Source of the DNA: Cupriavidus numazuensis
Lineage (GTDB): Bacteria > Pseudomonadota > Gammaproteobacteria > Burkholderiales > Burkholderiaceae
Reading direction: 5' to 3'
Length of the DNA stretch: 64,000 nt
NCBI RefSeq assembly: GCF_905397435.1
Contig: NZ_CAJPVI010000024.1
Location: 60,494-124,493, forward strand
In this document: positions 1 to 9,425 of the stretch, piece after piece
Position numbering within the stretch: the first letter of the stretch is position 1
How the letters are laid out: each line of letters opens with the position of its first letter
Made by a program: the position numbers and the translations under genes
The notes under the pieces: model-generated
Databases searched by the model: none
What the model was told of the DNA's origin: nothing
What the model saw: the letters and a program-made list of their open reading frames with translations, nothing else

Positions 1-1010
1 TAGGTCGCTTCGCTGAACATCGAGCGCGACAGGGCCGGCAAATCCACCCCGCCCGGCAGGTGGTTGGCAGTCATCAGCTTCAGCGTCTTGGGCCCGAGCA
101 GCCTCACGCCGTCGAGTTCGCCGCCTTGCAGCAGCATGCGCGCAAAGCGCATGTAGTCCGCGGCGGTAGACACGAGCCCGCCACCGCCCGAGATAAAACT
201 TGGCACCTTCAGGTAGGGGCTGGCGCGCGGATCGTCCTGCAGGACGGGGCCCTTGTCCGATACCACCTTCGAACCGAGCGCGCCGACGGCATAGCACGCG
301 CAGAAGCGCGACACCTTGTCTTCCGGCACATGGAACGCGGTGTCCACCATGCCCAGCGGATCGAAGATGCGTTCCTTCAGGAAGGTTTCGAACGGAATGC
401 CGCTGACCTTGCCGACCAGGTAGCCAAGCACGTCGGTGGAAACCGAGTAGTTCCAGGCCTCGCCCGGCGAGAATTCGAGCGGCAGCCCGGCCAGCTTGTC
501 GATCATTTCGTCGAGCGTGCCTTCGGTGGCAAGCTCGCCCAGCTTCAGCTTGCGGTAAGCCGCGTCGACGTTGGTGTTCTGCTGGAAGCCATAGGTCAGG
601 CCCGAGGTGTGGCGCAGCAGGTCGACCACCAGCATCGGGCGCGCGGCCGGCTTCGTCTGGAAGCTCTCCATGAAGCCGCCCGCGTGAACGCCCAGTTTCT
701 CCCATGCCGGGATGTACTTGCTGACCGGATCATCCAGCGCGATCTTGCATTGCTCGACCAGCATCATGACCGCCACGGAAGTCACGGGCTTGGTCATCGA
801 ATAGATGCGGAAGATCGAATCCTCGGCCAGCGGCACCTGCCGTTCCCGGTCAGCGAAGCCAAGCGCGGAGTTCAGCGCCAGTTCGCCGCGCCGCCATACC
901 TGGACCAGCGCACCGGGCAGCTTGCCATTCGCGACATAGGATTCGTCGATGAAACGTTCAATGCGCGCAAGCCGCTCGCGGGACATCCCCTGTGTTTCCC
1001 TGCCTTGCAT
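1..1010 (-). CDS. Serine hydrolase, class C beta-lactamase/EstB family (3' end cut by window edge)
   Basis: The reading frame gives 336 residues before leaving the left edge, so the C-terminus is missing. The family comprises penicillin-binding-fold serine hydrolases (class C beta-lactamases, DD-peptidases, EstB-type esterases). The SxxK motif is visible as SMTK about 70 residues in, and the second motif appears as NYSVS. A gly-rich stretch (SGGGGLVST) before the cut is typical of the esterase branch. The ATG at 1010 is preceded by GAGAGAGG at good spacing; an internal Met nine residues later is a weaker alternative. No signal peptide is seen, so a cytoplasmic esterase is more likely than a true beta-lactamase. 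It lies 142 bp downstream of fdwA on the same strand, with no obvious functional link. Confidence 0.85.
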   Translation of the reverse strand, partial: MQGRETQGMSRERLARIERFIDESYVANGKLPGALVQVWRRGELALNSALGFADRERQVPLAEDSIFRIYSMTKPVTSVAVMMLVEQCKIALDDPVSKYIPAWEKLGVHAGGFMESFQTKPAARPMLVVDLLRHTSGLTYGFQQNTNVDAAYRKLKLGELATEGTLDEMIDKLAGLPLEFSPGEAWNYSVSTDVLGYLVGKVSGIPFETFLKERIFDPLGMVDTAFHVPEDKVSRFCACYAVGALGSKVVSDKGPVLQDDPRASPYLKVPSFISGGGGLVSTAADYMRFARMLLQGGELDGVRLLGPKTLKLMTANHLPGGVDLPALSRSMFSEAT

Positions 1011-1152
1011 AGTTGCCTCTCTCCCGGGTCATGTTGCCGTTGGTGACGTGCCGCCTGCGCAAGCCGGAGTGCCGCCGCAGGCCGCGCAAACATCGACATC
1101 ATGACACTGGCCGCCGATTCGCGCCAAGCGCGGGCGGCGGCCTGCCGCATCG

Positions 1153-3966
1153 TCACGCGCCCAGGACCTTCCCTCCGCCATAGCTCGACTGAGAGGGTGC
1201 CAAACCGCCCAGCGTCATCCGGATCGCGCAGTACTTGAATTCGGGAATCTTCCCGAACGGATCCAGCGCCGCGTTGGTGAGCTTGTTGATAGCCGCTTCG
1301 TAGTAGCAGAACGGCACGAACACGGCACCGCGCGGCGTGCCGGCATCGGCGCGCGCATACAGCGAGACCTCGCCGCGCCGCGAAGCCAGCGTGATGACGT
1401 CGCCCGGCTGGCCGCCTAGCAAGCCAAGATCGAGCGGATGCACGAGTGCCACCGCGTCGGGCTCGATCGCATCGAGCACGCCCGCGCGCCGCGTCATGCT
1501 GCCGGTATGCCAGTGTTCGAGCTGGCGCCCGGTGATCAGCACCATCGGGTAGTCGTTGTCGGGCCGTTCATCGGCAGGAATGATGTCCGCCGGCACGAAA
1601 CGGCCCCGCCCGGATGCGGTCGGGAAGTGGTCAGTGAAAATCACCGGCTCGCCCGGGTCGCCTTCGGCGCGGCAGGGATACGTCACGGCCCCCTCCTGCT
1701 CCAGCCGCTCCCATGTCACGCCGCCGATGCTAGGCATGGCGTGGCGCATCTCGTCGAAGACCTCCGCCACATTGCCGTAGTGCCAGTCGAGGCCGAGCCC
1801 CTGCGCCATCTGCTGGATGATCCACAGGTCCTGCCGTGCCTGCCCCGGTGGCAACAGCGCCTGGCGGCCAAGCTGGACGGTGCGGTCCGTGTTGGTGAAG
1901 GTGCCGGTTTTTTCCGGGAAGGCCGACGCCGGCAGCACGACATCGGCGAGATAAGCAGTCTCGGTCAGGAAAATGTCCTGCACGACGAGATGGTCTAGCG
2001 CGGCGAGCGCCTCGCGCGCATGCTCGGCGTCGGGGTCGGACATGGCGGGGTTCTCGCCCATGATGTACATGCCGCGCACCTCGCCGCGGCCGATGGCATG
2101 CATGATCTCCACCACGGTCAAGCCGGGCTGGCGGTCGAGCGGCATGCCCCACAGCGCCTCGAAGCTCGCAATGGCGTCAGGATCGTCCACGCGGCGGTAG
2201 TCCGGATACATCATCGGAATCAAACCCGCATCGGACGCGCCCTGCACATTGTTCTGGCCGCGCAGCGGATGCAGCCCGGTGCCGGGACGGCCGATCTGGC
2301 CCGTCATCAGCGCCAGCGCAATCAGGCAGCGCGCGTTGTCGGTGCCGTGCACATGCTGCGAAACCCCCATGCCCCACAGGATCATCGAGGCCTTCGACGT
2401 GGCATAGGCACGCGCGACTTCGCGGATGGTCTGCGCGTCGATGCCGCAGATGGGCGCCATCAATTCCGGACTGAATGCAGCCACGTTGCGCTGCAGTTCT
2501 TCAAAGCCGATGGTACGGCTGTCGATGAAGCCCTGGTCGACCAACCCTTCGCTGACGATCACATGCATCATCGCGTTGAGCAGCGCGACATCCGCGTCGG
2601 GCGTGAACTGCAGGAAGCGCCAGGCAAAGCGCGCCAGATCCGAACGGCGCGGATCGGCAACGACCAGCTTCGTGCCGTTCTTCACTGCGTTCTTGATCCA
2701 GCTCGCCGCCACGGGATGGTTCACGGTGGGATTGGCGCCGATCACGATCACCAGTTCGGCGCGATCCACGTCCATCACCGGGTTCGATACCGCGCCCGAA
2801 CCGATCCCTTCAAGCAGCGCCGCCACCGACGACGCATGGCAAAGCCGCGTGCAGTGATCGACGTTGTTGCTGCCGAAGCCGGTGCGTACGAGCTTCTGGA
2901 ACAGATAGGCCTCTTCGTTGCTGCCCTTGGCCGAGCCGAAGCCGGCCAGCGCGCGCTTGCCGTGCGTGTCGCGGATCTGCGCAAGCTTGCCGCTGGCGAG
3001 CGCGAGCGCCTCTTCCCACGTCGCTTCGCGAAAGACGTCCATCACATGGTCCGGGTCCATGACGAAGTCGCCGCGCTTCGGCACGCCTTCGCGCCGGATC
3101 AGCGGCGCGGTCAGCCGCTGCGGATGCTGGACATAGTCAAAGCCGTAGCGGCCCTTCACGCACAGGCGCTCGTGGTTGGCCGGACCGTCGCGCCCTTCCA
3201 CGTAGAGGATACGGTTGTCCTTGACGTTGTAGGTCAGCTGGCAGCCCACGCCGCAATACGGGCAGACCGAATCGACCTGTTGATCGGGCACGGCGAGCGC
3301 GGCGTCGCGCGCGGGCATCAGCGCACCGGTCGGGCACGCCTGCACGCATTCGCCGCACGCGACGCACGTGGAGGCGCCCATGGGATCGTCCATGTCGAAG
3401 ACGATGCGCGCTGCGTCGCCGCGCAGCGCGAGGCCGATCACGTCATTGACCTGTTCGTCGCGACACGCGCGCAGGCAACGCGTGCATTGAATGCAGGCAT
3501 CCAGGTTGACGGCGATGGCGGGATGCGAGAGATCTGCGACCACCCGTTCGCGCGGCGCAAAGCGCGGCTTGCCGACGTCGAGTCGCGCGGACCACTGATC
3601 CAGTTCGTTGTGCCGCGTGTAGTCGGTTTCCGGCATGTCCGACTGCAGCAGTTCGAGCACCGTGCGCTGGGCGTGGAGCGCGCGTTCCGAATCTGTCTGC
3701 ACCGTCATGCCTTGCGACGGATAGCGGCAGCACGACGGCGCGAGCACGCGTTCGCCCTGGATCTCGACCATGCAGGCGCGGCAGTTGCCGGCCGTGTCGA
3801 GCCCGTCCTTGTAGCAAAGATGCGGCACGTCGAAGCCTTCGCGCTGCGCGACCTTCAGCAGGCTTTCGCCGGGCTGCGCGCAGACCTCGCGGCCGTTCAG
3901 CGTGAACGTGACGGACGGCTCCGTGGACTCCACCAGCGCGCGTTCGGCGCGTGTCAGCGCATTCAT
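1153..3966 (-). CDS. fdwA: NAD-dependent formate dehydrogenase, catalytic alpha subunit
   Basis: This 937-residue protein oxidises formate to CO2 at a bis-MGD tungsten or molybdenum site and passes electrons through Fe-S clusters to the diaphorase subunit. An N-terminal [2Fe-2S] ferredoxin domain has Cys51, 62, 65 and 79/80. A double [4Fe-4S] region has Cys158/161/164/168 and Cys201/204/207/211, and the catalytic-domain cluster uses Cys235/238/242/269. Cys376 in the motif TRLCHASS is the expected metal ligand, so this is a Cys rather than a selenocysteine enzyme. The ATG is preceded by GGAGG and overlaps the stop of fdwB by 4 bp, so the two are co-translated. The two-gene layout with a fused NuoE-NuoF partner matches FdwAB of Cupriavidus and Fdh1 of Methylobacterium rather than the five-gene fdsGBACD operon. 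Tungsten versus molybdenum use is inferred from that relationship only. Confidence 0.93.
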   Translation of the reverse strand: MNALTRAERALVESTEPSVTFTLNGREVCAQPGESLLKVAQREGFDVPHLCYKDGLDTAGNCRACMVEIQGERVLAPSCCRYPSQGMTVQTDSERALHAQRTVLELLQSDMPETDYTRHNELDQWSARLDVGKPRFAPRERVVADLSHPAIAVNLDACIQCTRCLRACRDEQVNDVIGLALRGDAARIVFDMDDPMGASTCVACGECVQACPTGALMPARDAALAVPDQQVDSVCPYCGVGCQLTYNVKDNRILYVEGRDGPANHERLCVKGRYGFDYVQHPQRLTAPLIRREGVPKRGDFVMDPDHVMDVFREATWEEALALASGKLAQIRDTHGKRALAGFGSAKGSNEEAYLFQKLVRTGFGSNNVDHCTRLCHASSVAALLEGIGSGAVSNPVMDVDRAELVIVIGANPTVNHPVAASWIKNAVKNGTKLVVADPRRSDLARFAWRFLQFTPDADVALLNAMMHVIVSEGLVDQGFIDSRTIGFEELQRNVAAFSPELMAPICGIDAQTIREVARAYATSKASMILWGMGVSQHVHGTDNARCLIALALMTGQIGRPGTGLHPLRGQNNVQGASDAGLIPMMYPDYRRVDDPDAIASFEALWGMPLDRQPGLTVVEIMHAIGRGEVRGMYIMGENPAMSDPDAEHAREALAALDHLVVQDIFLTETAYLADVVLPASAFPEKTGTFTNTDRTVQLGRQALLPPGQARQDLWIIQQMAQGLGLDWHYGNVAEVFDEMRHAMPSIGGVTWERLEQEGAVTYPCRAEGDPGEPVIFTDHFPTASGRGRFVPADIIPADERPDNDYPMVLITGRQLEHWHTGSMTRRAGVLDAIEPDAVALVHPLDLGLLGGQPGDVITLASRRGEVSLYARADAGTPRGAVFVPFCYYEAAINKLTNAALDPFGKIPEFKYCAIRMTLGGLAPSQSSYGGGKVLGA

Positions 3967-5702
3967 GCCTGTGCCTCCGGGCGGTCTGGCGCCGCCTGCA
4001 GTTCATGGGGAAAGTAGCGGACCACGCAATCGACAGGATTCGGCGCAGCCTGTCCGAGCCCGCAGATCGAGGCATCGCGCATCACGGCGGACAGGTCTTC
4101 CAGCGCGGGCAAGTCCCATTTCGGCGCGCGGATCAGATCAAGCGCCTTGGCGGTGCCGACGCGGCACGGCGTGCATTGCCCGCACGACTCGTGTTTGAAG
4201 AAGTGCATCAGGTTGCGCGCCGCGGCCACCGCGCTGTCGTGGTCGGACAGCACGACGATGGCGGCCGAGCCGATAAAGCAGCCGTGCGGCTGCAATGTGT
4301 CGAAGTCGAGCGGGATATTGCCCATCGACGCAGGCAGGATGCCGCCCGACGCACCGCCGGGCAGGTACGCGTAGAACGTGTGTCCGTCGATCATGCCGCC
4401 GCAGTATTCATCGATCAGCTCGCGCACGGTGATACCGGCCGGCGCCAGGTGCACACCGGGCTGGCGCACGCGCCCCGACACCGAGAACGAGCGCAGCCCC
4501 TTGCGGCCATGCCGGCCCTGCGACGCAAACCACTCGGCGCCCTTCTCCAGGATGTCGCGCACCCAGTAGAGCGTTTCGAAGTTGTGCTCGAGCGTCGGCC
4601 TGCCGAACAGGCCGACCTGTGCCACATAGGGCGGCCGCAGGCGCGGCATGCCGCGCTTGCCTTCGATCGATTCGATCATGGCGGACTCTTCGCCGCAAAT
4701 ATAGGCGCCCGCGCCGCGGCGCAGTTCTATGCGCGGCAGGTCCGGTACCGGCGGGTCGTCGTGCAGTTCCTGCAGCGCTTGCGTCAGGATGGCGCGGCAG
4801 CCCGCGTATTCATCGCGCAGATAGATGTAGATCGCTGCAACCTGCGTCACGGCGGCAGCAATCAGCATGCCTTCCAGAAAACGGTGCGGATCGCGCTCCA
4901 GGTAGACGCGGTCCTTGAAGGTGCCGGGCTCGCCTTCGTCGATGTTCACGGCCATGAGCCGTGGTGCCGGCTCGCCCGACACGATGCGCCATTTGCGGCC
5001 GGTCGGGAAACCCGCGCCGCCCAGGCCGCGCAGGCCGGAGTCTTCCATCGTGCAAAGTACCGCAGCCGGATCGAGCGAGCCTTGTGCAAAGGCTTTCAGC
5101 AAGCCATAGCCGCCGGTTGCCTTGTAGGCGCCGTAGCCGGTCTGCGCGACGATGTCATCGCGAACGGTGCCCGCCGCCACGCAAGCCGCGACGGTATCCA
5201 GCGTCGCGCCATCGACTGGGTTCTGCCCCGCCAGCACCGCCGGCGCCTTCTCGCAGCGGCCGATGCACGGTGCCGCCACCACGCGTACCTCGGTGCCGAG
5301 TACGGTGGGTAATTTGTCGATCAGTGCCTGCGCCCCGGCCATCTCGCAGGCAATGCCCTCGCATACGCGTACCGTCAGTGCCGGCGGCGGCTCGATATGG
5401 CCGTCCGCATCTTCGCGTACCACGTCGAAGTGGTGGTAGAAGGTCGCGACCTCGTAGACCTCGGTCATCGCCAGGCCAAGTTCCTGCGCCAGCGCGATAA
5501 GGTGGGGCATGGCCAGCTGGCCATAGCGGTCCTGGATGCAGTGCAGATGTTCGATCAGCAGGTCTCGGCGGCGCGGCATGTCGCCAAGCGCCGCGCGGAC
5601 TTCCGTCAGCGCGGCGGCGTCCACCTGCCGGCCCTTGGGCTGGCGGCGCTTGCGCAGCCTGCCGAGGCCAGTGGCCTCGATCGGGATGACAACCTGGTTC
5701 AT
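3963..5702 (-). CDS. fdwB: NAD-dependent formate dehydrogenase, fused NuoE-NuoF diaphorase subunit
   Basis: This 579-residue fusion transfers electrons from the formate dehydrogenase alpha subunit through FMN to NAD+. Residues 25-170 are a NuoE-like thioredoxin-fold domain with [2Fe-2S] ligands Cys114, Cys119, Cys146 and Cys150. Residues 190-575 are NuoF-like: the FMN/NAD loop is RGLGGAGFPTGRKW around 225-238, an acidic GEES stretch lies near 337-340, and the terminal [4Fe-4S] site uses Cys507/510/513 and Cys547. The start has an upstream AGGAGA. It overlaps fdwA by 4 bp and follows oxlT at 178 bp, so oxlT-fdwB-fdwA may be one transcription unit. The NuoE-NuoF fusion separates it from the split FdsG/FdsB type. 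Confidence 0.92.
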   Translation of the reverse strand: MNQVVIPIEATGLGRLRKRRQPKGRQVDAAALTEVRAALGDMPRRRDLLIEHLHCIQDRYGQLAMPHLIALAQELGLAMTEVYEVATFYHHFDVVREDADGHIEPPPALTVRVCEGIACEMAGAQALIDKLPTVLGTEVRVVAAPCIGRCEKAPAVLAGQNPVDGATLDTVAACVAAGTVRDDIVAQTGYGAYKATGGYGLLKAFAQGSLDPAAVLCTMEDSGLRGLGGAGFPTGRKWRIVSGEPAPRLMAVNIDEGEPGTFKDRVYLERDPHRFLEGMLIAAAVTQVAAIYIYLRDEYAGCRAILTQALQELHDDPPVPDLPRIELRRGAGAYICGEESAMIESIEGKRGMPRLRPPYVAQVGLFGRPTLEHNFETLYWVRDILEKGAEWFASQGRHGRKGLRSFSVSGRVRQPGVHLAPAGITVRELIDEYCGGMIDGHTFYAYLPGGASGGILPASMGNIPLDFDTLQPHGCFIGSAAIVVLSDHDSAVAAARNLMHFFKHESCGQCTPCRVGTAKALDLIRAPKWDLPALEDLSAVMRDASICGLGQAAPNPVDCVVRYFPHELQAAPDRPEAQA

Positions 5703-5752
5703 GGGCTTCTGTCTCCTGCGGGGGCGATCATGGCGTCGCTATAAAGGCGTTC

Positions 5753-5781
5753 AGGAAGGCGCCCTGGCGGGCAGCCTTCCT
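5753..5781. repeat. Hairpin between oxlT and fdwB
   Basis: Eight-base arms AGGAAGGC and GCCTTCCT enclose 13 bases in the 178 bp gap between the first oxlT and fdwB. There is no T-run directly after it on either strand. An mRNA-processing or partial attenuation element is more likely than a full terminator. Confidence 0.4.
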
Positions 5782-5880
5782 GTCGCTCTCCTTCTTATCT
5801 TCCTCGTATTGTGCTACCGGCTGCGCTGTCTGTGCTGCGTGATGACAGCGCCACGCCGTACGGCTTTCTTCATCGTTTCA

Positions 5881-7200
5881 TCAGGTCAGGTCCTCCGGCA
5901 CGGCGCGGTACCCCATCGGGCTGGTGGTATTGGCATGCACATACTTGCGGGCATGCGCTTCACGCATCGGCTTGAGGACAAAGAGTGCGATCACCGCGGA
6001 CAGCCCGGCCATGGCCGAGGCCAGCACGAACACCGCGTGCCAGTCGCCGGTCGCGGCAGTGATCACGCTCGAGAACGGCACCAGCAGCGCGGCCGTGCCC
6101 TTGGCGGTGTACAGCATGCCAGCATTGGTCGCCGCGAACTTCGGGCCGAAGGTGTCACCGCACGTGGCCGGGAACAGGCTGTAGATCTCACCCCAGGCGA
6201 AGAACACGATGCCGGTCAGGATCACGAACGCCACCGGATTGTGGCCGTACTTGGACAGCATCAGGATGCCCACCGCCTCCACCGCGAAGGCGAAGAACAT
6301 GGTGCGCTCGCGGCCGATATGGTCCGAGATCCAGCCGAAGAACGGGCGGGTCAGGCCATTGAGCACGCGGTCGATGGTCAGCGCGAAGGTCAGCGCGGGC
6401 AGGGTCAGGCCGAGGATCGACACCGGCGAGTCATGCAGGCCGAAGTCCTTGGCGATCGGGCCGAGTTGCGCGGTGGCCATCAGTCCCCCGGCGGCCATCA
6501 TCACGAACATCGCGTACATGATCCAGAAGATCGGCGACTTCAGCACCTGGCGCGGCGTGGCGTTGTAGGTTGCGGCAGCCTTCAGCGTGGACTTGACCTC
6601 GCTCAGGATCTTCGCCGACGGCGGATACAGGGCCATGCCGAGGAAGAACACGATCAGGCCCTGGCCCAGGCCGAACCACAGGAACGTGGCTTCATAGCCC
6701 GAGGACTTGATCATGTTGGCGATCGGCACCACCGTCATGGCGGAACCCGCGCCGAAGCCAGCCGCCGTGATGCCCGCGGCCAGGCCGCGCCGGTTCGGGA
6801 ACCACTTCAGCGCATTGCCCACGCAGGTGCCATACACAGCGCCCGCGCCGATACCGCCGATAGCCGCCGCGAAATACAGCATTGGCAGCGACGACGCCAC
6901 GGAGTTCAGCGCCCACGCAATCGCACACAGCAGGCCGCCGCCTACGACGACGGGACGCGGGCCGTACTTGTCGACCAGATAGCCTTCGATCGGCACGAGC
7001 CAGGTTTCGGTCACCACGAAGATGGTGAATGCAACCTGAATCGCGGTGCGGCCCCAGTGGTACTTCTCATCGATCGGGTTGACGAACAGCGTCCACCCGT
7101 ACTGCATGTTGGCAATCATCGCCATACAGATGACGCCGAAGACCAGCTGTACCCACGGCGACGCAAAGCGCGACGTGGACTCCTTTTGCTGCAGTTCCAT
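5881..7200 (-). CDS. oxlT: Oxalate/formate antiporter, OxlT family (paralogue 1)
   Basis: This 439-residue major facilitator protein has about 12 membrane segments. It aligns along its length with the two other OxlT-like proteins in this window (9.4 and 25.4 kb) but is clearly more divergent. Shared family blocks include NMQYGWTLFVNP near the N-terminus, the cytoplasmic loop KYGPRPVVVGGG, GTCVGNALKWFP in the middle and YTAKGTAALLVP in TM11. That last Lys is at the position of the essential TM11 lysine of Oxalobacter OxlT. The family exchanges external oxalate for internal formate. The ATG has AAGGAGA upstream. A GntR-type operator lies about 112-128 bp before the start, and formate dehydrogenase genes follow directly. 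Confidence 0.85.
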   Translation of the reverse strand: MELQQKESTSRFASPWVQLVFGVICMAMIANMQYGWTLFVNPIDEKYHWGRTAIQVAFTIFVVTETWLVPIEGYLVDKYGPRPVVVGGGLLCAIAWALNSVASSLPMLYFAAAIGGIGAGAVYGTCVGNALKWFPNRRGLAAGITAAGFGAGSAMTVVPIANMIKSSGYEATFLWFGLGQGLIVFFLGMALYPPSAKILSEVKSTLKAAATYNATPRQVLKSPIFWIMYAMFVMMAAGGLMATAQLGPIAKDFGLHDSPVSILGLTLPALTFALTIDRVLNGLTRPFFGWISDHIGRERTMFFAFAVEAVGILMLSKYGHNPVAFVILTGIVFFAWGEIYSLFPATCGDTFGPKFAATNAGMLYTAKGTAALLVPFSSVITAATGDWHAVFVLASAMAGLSAVIALFVLKPMREAHARKYVHANTTSPMGYRAVPEDLT

Positions 7201-7872
7201 GATGTCTCCTTCTAGGCGGTCGAAACCACCCGTGGTGGAAGATGCGGGCGCCTGCTGACGCCTCTCGCTTACTGCGCTTTCTCGAACAGCTGAGCCGTTC
7301 TAGTGCTATACGGTATGTGATATATCACGCAAGTCAAGCGTATTCTTCGCGGCCCTGCAGCATCCGGTTTGCACGAAAAATCGCCACGCCGCGGCGTCGT
7401 GGATCGACTGGTGCGCAACGCGCATCAACATGGCAGACAAAAGTTTCCGGAGCCTTTGGAAATCAAGGAGTTACGGTGTCCTGCCGCATCAATCCGGCGC
7501 GTCAGAACAGGCGTCAGCATGACGCGATTCGCAGCACGCGAAAATGGCAAAACAGCTGGGCTGGGGAAAGTCCCTAGATGGAGACAATCAAGACATTACC
7601 CGTTTGTCTGCACAAGCAAGACGTGGGTACATCCTGGAACCGGCAGTTCGCCGGAAGGTGGCAGAGGATGCGCGGGGGGATACGCAGTCCACTGAGGGAA
7701 GGCGGCCGAGACTTCGCTTTATGGTGTTTCGCTGCTGCGAGCGCTGTGCCAAAACGCCAGCGCCAACTGCGGGACAACACGTCATGCGGATACTGCGCCA
7801 AGGGTTGCCGGCCGCTACAGCCCTTGTCAGGTGCGCCGCTCAGTCAGGCACGGCGCCAGATGCGAGCGGCCA
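7201..7872. other. Intergenic region upstream of oxlT with one operator
   Basis: About 670 bp between oxlT and the small ORF ending at 7873. Apart from the operator at 7312-7328, nothing convincing was found. Open frames here lack ribosome-binding sites and look random in composition. Confidence 0.5.
7312..7328 (-). promoter_or_regulatory. Oxalate-regulon operator upstream of oxlT
   Basis: The sequence GGTATGTGATATATCAC contains the perfect 12-bp palindrome GTGATATATCAC (7317-7328). The same element recurs at seven other sites in the window, all at oxalate-gene promoters. It lies 112-128 bp upstream of the oxlT start. The GntR protein at 32.7 kb is the best candidate for binding it (inference). 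Confidence 0.7.
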
Positions 7873-8091
7873 TCAGGCGTAGGCGAGTTCGCCGGCGGCT
7901 GCCACCGTACGCGACGGGCGAGCGCGTCCAACGCCATCGTTTTCCTGGTTCGAACCCAGCCCTGCGAAGCGGCCATGTGCCTGCGCGGTCACCAGCACAT
8001 CCATCGGCAGGCGCGTAGCCAGCAGGGTCGTCATGCCGACACCGGCACCGATCAGGCCCAGACCGAGAACGAAGAGAAGAGCGACTTCCAT
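7873..8091 (-). CDS. Small putative single-span membrane protein (72 aa)
   Basis: This short frame begins with a hydrophobic segment (about residues 3-26, rich in Leu, Gly and Val) followed by a polar tail with no recognised domain. The ATG is preceded by GGAG at 7-base spacing. A copy of the oxalate-regulon operator lies 72 bp upstream, which supports it as a transcribed gene. It could be an accessory peptide for the oxalate transporters, but that rests only on position. It could also be spurious, since the tail is Arg/Ala-rich as in random high-GC frames. Confidence 0.42.
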   Translation of the reverse strand: MEVALLFVLGLGLIGAGVGMTTLLATRLPMDVLVTAQAHGRFAGLGSNQENDGVGRARPSRTVAAAGELAYA

Positions 8092-8162
8092 TTGAAAACT
8101 CCGATTGCGTTGTGTTTAGGAGTTTCCATTATATGCTGCGCCGCAGTATGTGTAAATATCCT

Positions 8163-8178
8163 GTATGTAATATATCAG
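8163..8178 (-). promoter_or_regulatory. Oxalate-regulon operator copy upstream of the 72-aa ORF
   Basis: GTATGTAATATATCAG matches the operator family, with A instead of G at the eighth position of the full motif. A degenerate half copy (GTATGTGTAAATATC) lies just to the left. It sits between the LysR gene end at 8236 and the small ORF start at 8091, so it should act on the latter. Confidence 0.6.
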
Positions 8179-8235
8179 CGGAAGTTTTGCTCCAATACAA
8201 CAGCGGTCAACGGCGGCCGGAACCGCCCCGAAATC

Positions 8236-9168
8236 CTAGACTTCCAGCGGGACAGGCGGCTGCCGGTCCGGTTCGGCGGCATCGCGGTACTCCAGTCCGC
8301 GCAGCGCATCCCAGATGGCCGCGGCATTGGGCTTCAGCGATCGGCTCTTGCGCCGCACAAGCATGACGGTGGATGTGACCTGCGGCCGCAATGGCCGCAT
8401 GACGGCTGCGGGATGAAGACCGCCCGCCTGCGCGCGCGATGGCACTACGCCGATGCCGAGCCCAAGCGCCACCATGCCGAACACCGCAGCGAAATGCCCG
8501 AGCAGCTGCAACGAACCGGCACGCACGTGGTGGTGGCTGAGCGCTTTCTCCACGACGGGCTGCACGCCGCACTGCTGGTCGAGCGTCAGCACGTTGGCAT
8601 TGCACAGGTCGCCCCATGCAATGGCGTCACGCGATGCGAGCGGATGCTGCGCGGGCAGCACGGCGTGATACGGGTCGACGCACAGCGGCTCGCAATAGAG
8701 GTCATCACTCGACTGCGGATCGGTGGCAATGCCGAAGTCGACTTCGCCGCTGCGCACGCTCTGCAATACGGATTCCTGCGAACGGTCCTTCAGGTGGATG
8801 GCGATCGCGGGCCACGCCTTGCGGCAACCGGCCAGCCACGCGGGCACGGACATCGAACTGAGCACCGGGTCCGTCGCAATCTGCACCATGCCCAGCGATG
8901 GCCGCGCGGCCCCCTGGCTTTCACGCAGCGTCTGCTCGACCTCTTCGATCAGGTGGCAGATGCGTTGCGACAGATGCTGTCCGGCGTCCGTCAGCTCGAC
9001 CTGGCGCGTGGTACGGTCGAACAGGCGCTGGTCGATTTCTTCTTCCAGCTCGCGCACGCTGCGGCTCACGGCCGATTGGGTGAGGCCCAGTTCAGCCGCG
9101 GCGCGCGTAAAGCTCTTGTGCCGGGCGACGGCGGCGAATGCCTTCAGTTGGGGAAGTGAAATGTTCAT
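8236..9168 (-). CDS. LysR-family transcriptional regulator
   Basis: A 310-residue LysR regulator: N-terminal winged helix-turn-helix (LPQLKAFAAVARHKSFTRAA, then the LTQSAVSRSVRELE recognition region, residues 3-60) and a substrate-binding fold. The reading frame is open further upstream, but the ATG at 9168 has AGGAGG at ideal spacing and matches the family N-terminus, so the shorter form was chosen. It lies 257 bp downstream of oxlT paralogue 2 on the same strand and may be co-transcribed with it. The ligand is unknown; a dicarboxylate or oxalate-related signal is a guess from context. Confidence 0.88.
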   Translation of the reverse strand: MNISLPQLKAFAAVARHKSFTRAAAELGLTQSAVSRSVRELEEEIDQRLFDRTTRQVELTDAGQHLSQRICHLIEEVEQTLRESQGAARPSLGMVQIATDPVLSSMSVPAWLAGCRKAWPAIAIHLKDRSQESVLQSVRSGEVDFGIATDPQSSDDLYCEPLCVDPYHAVLPAQHPLASRDAIAWGDLCNANVLTLDQQCGVQPVVEKALSHHHVRAGSLQLLGHFAAVFGMVALGLGIGVVPSRAQAGGLHPAAVMRPLRPQVTSTVMLVRRKSRSLKPNAAAIWDALRGLEYRDAAEPDRQPPVPLEV

Positions 9169-9425
9169 GACCGCCCTCCTCCTCCGTCCCATTTCGGTTG
9201 CGCCAACGGCATCGCAGGACTGCGATGCGTCGCGGCGGAAGTTCCTGCGGCAAGCGTGGATGGTTTCAGTCTGCGCACGGCTGTCTCCTTGGCGGCGAGG
9301 CCACCTGTTATGAGTTGTTGTGTCCGTGGCCCACATGCCAAGCGGCCTGCGTCGTGCGCAGACCGCTTGCCGGGGGCGTTGGGGTCCGGATGCAGCCGGC
9401 CCCCCAGTCCTTCCCTGCTTCCTGT

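Noticed and set aside
872..1156. 94-codon frame starting with GTG at the fdwA stop codon
   Set aside because: Overlaps the start of the serine hydrolase in another frame; composition and lack of a domain suggest chance, despite the stop-start overlap.
2020..4017. 665-codon open frame antisense to fdwA
   Set aside because: Typical high-GC antisense shadow: Arg/His/Ala-rich, no ribosome-binding site, and entirely inside a strongly conserved gene.
7369..8018. Plus-strand frames of 100-146 codons in the oxlT upstream region
   Set aside because: Biased random composition, no start signals and no similarity to any known family.
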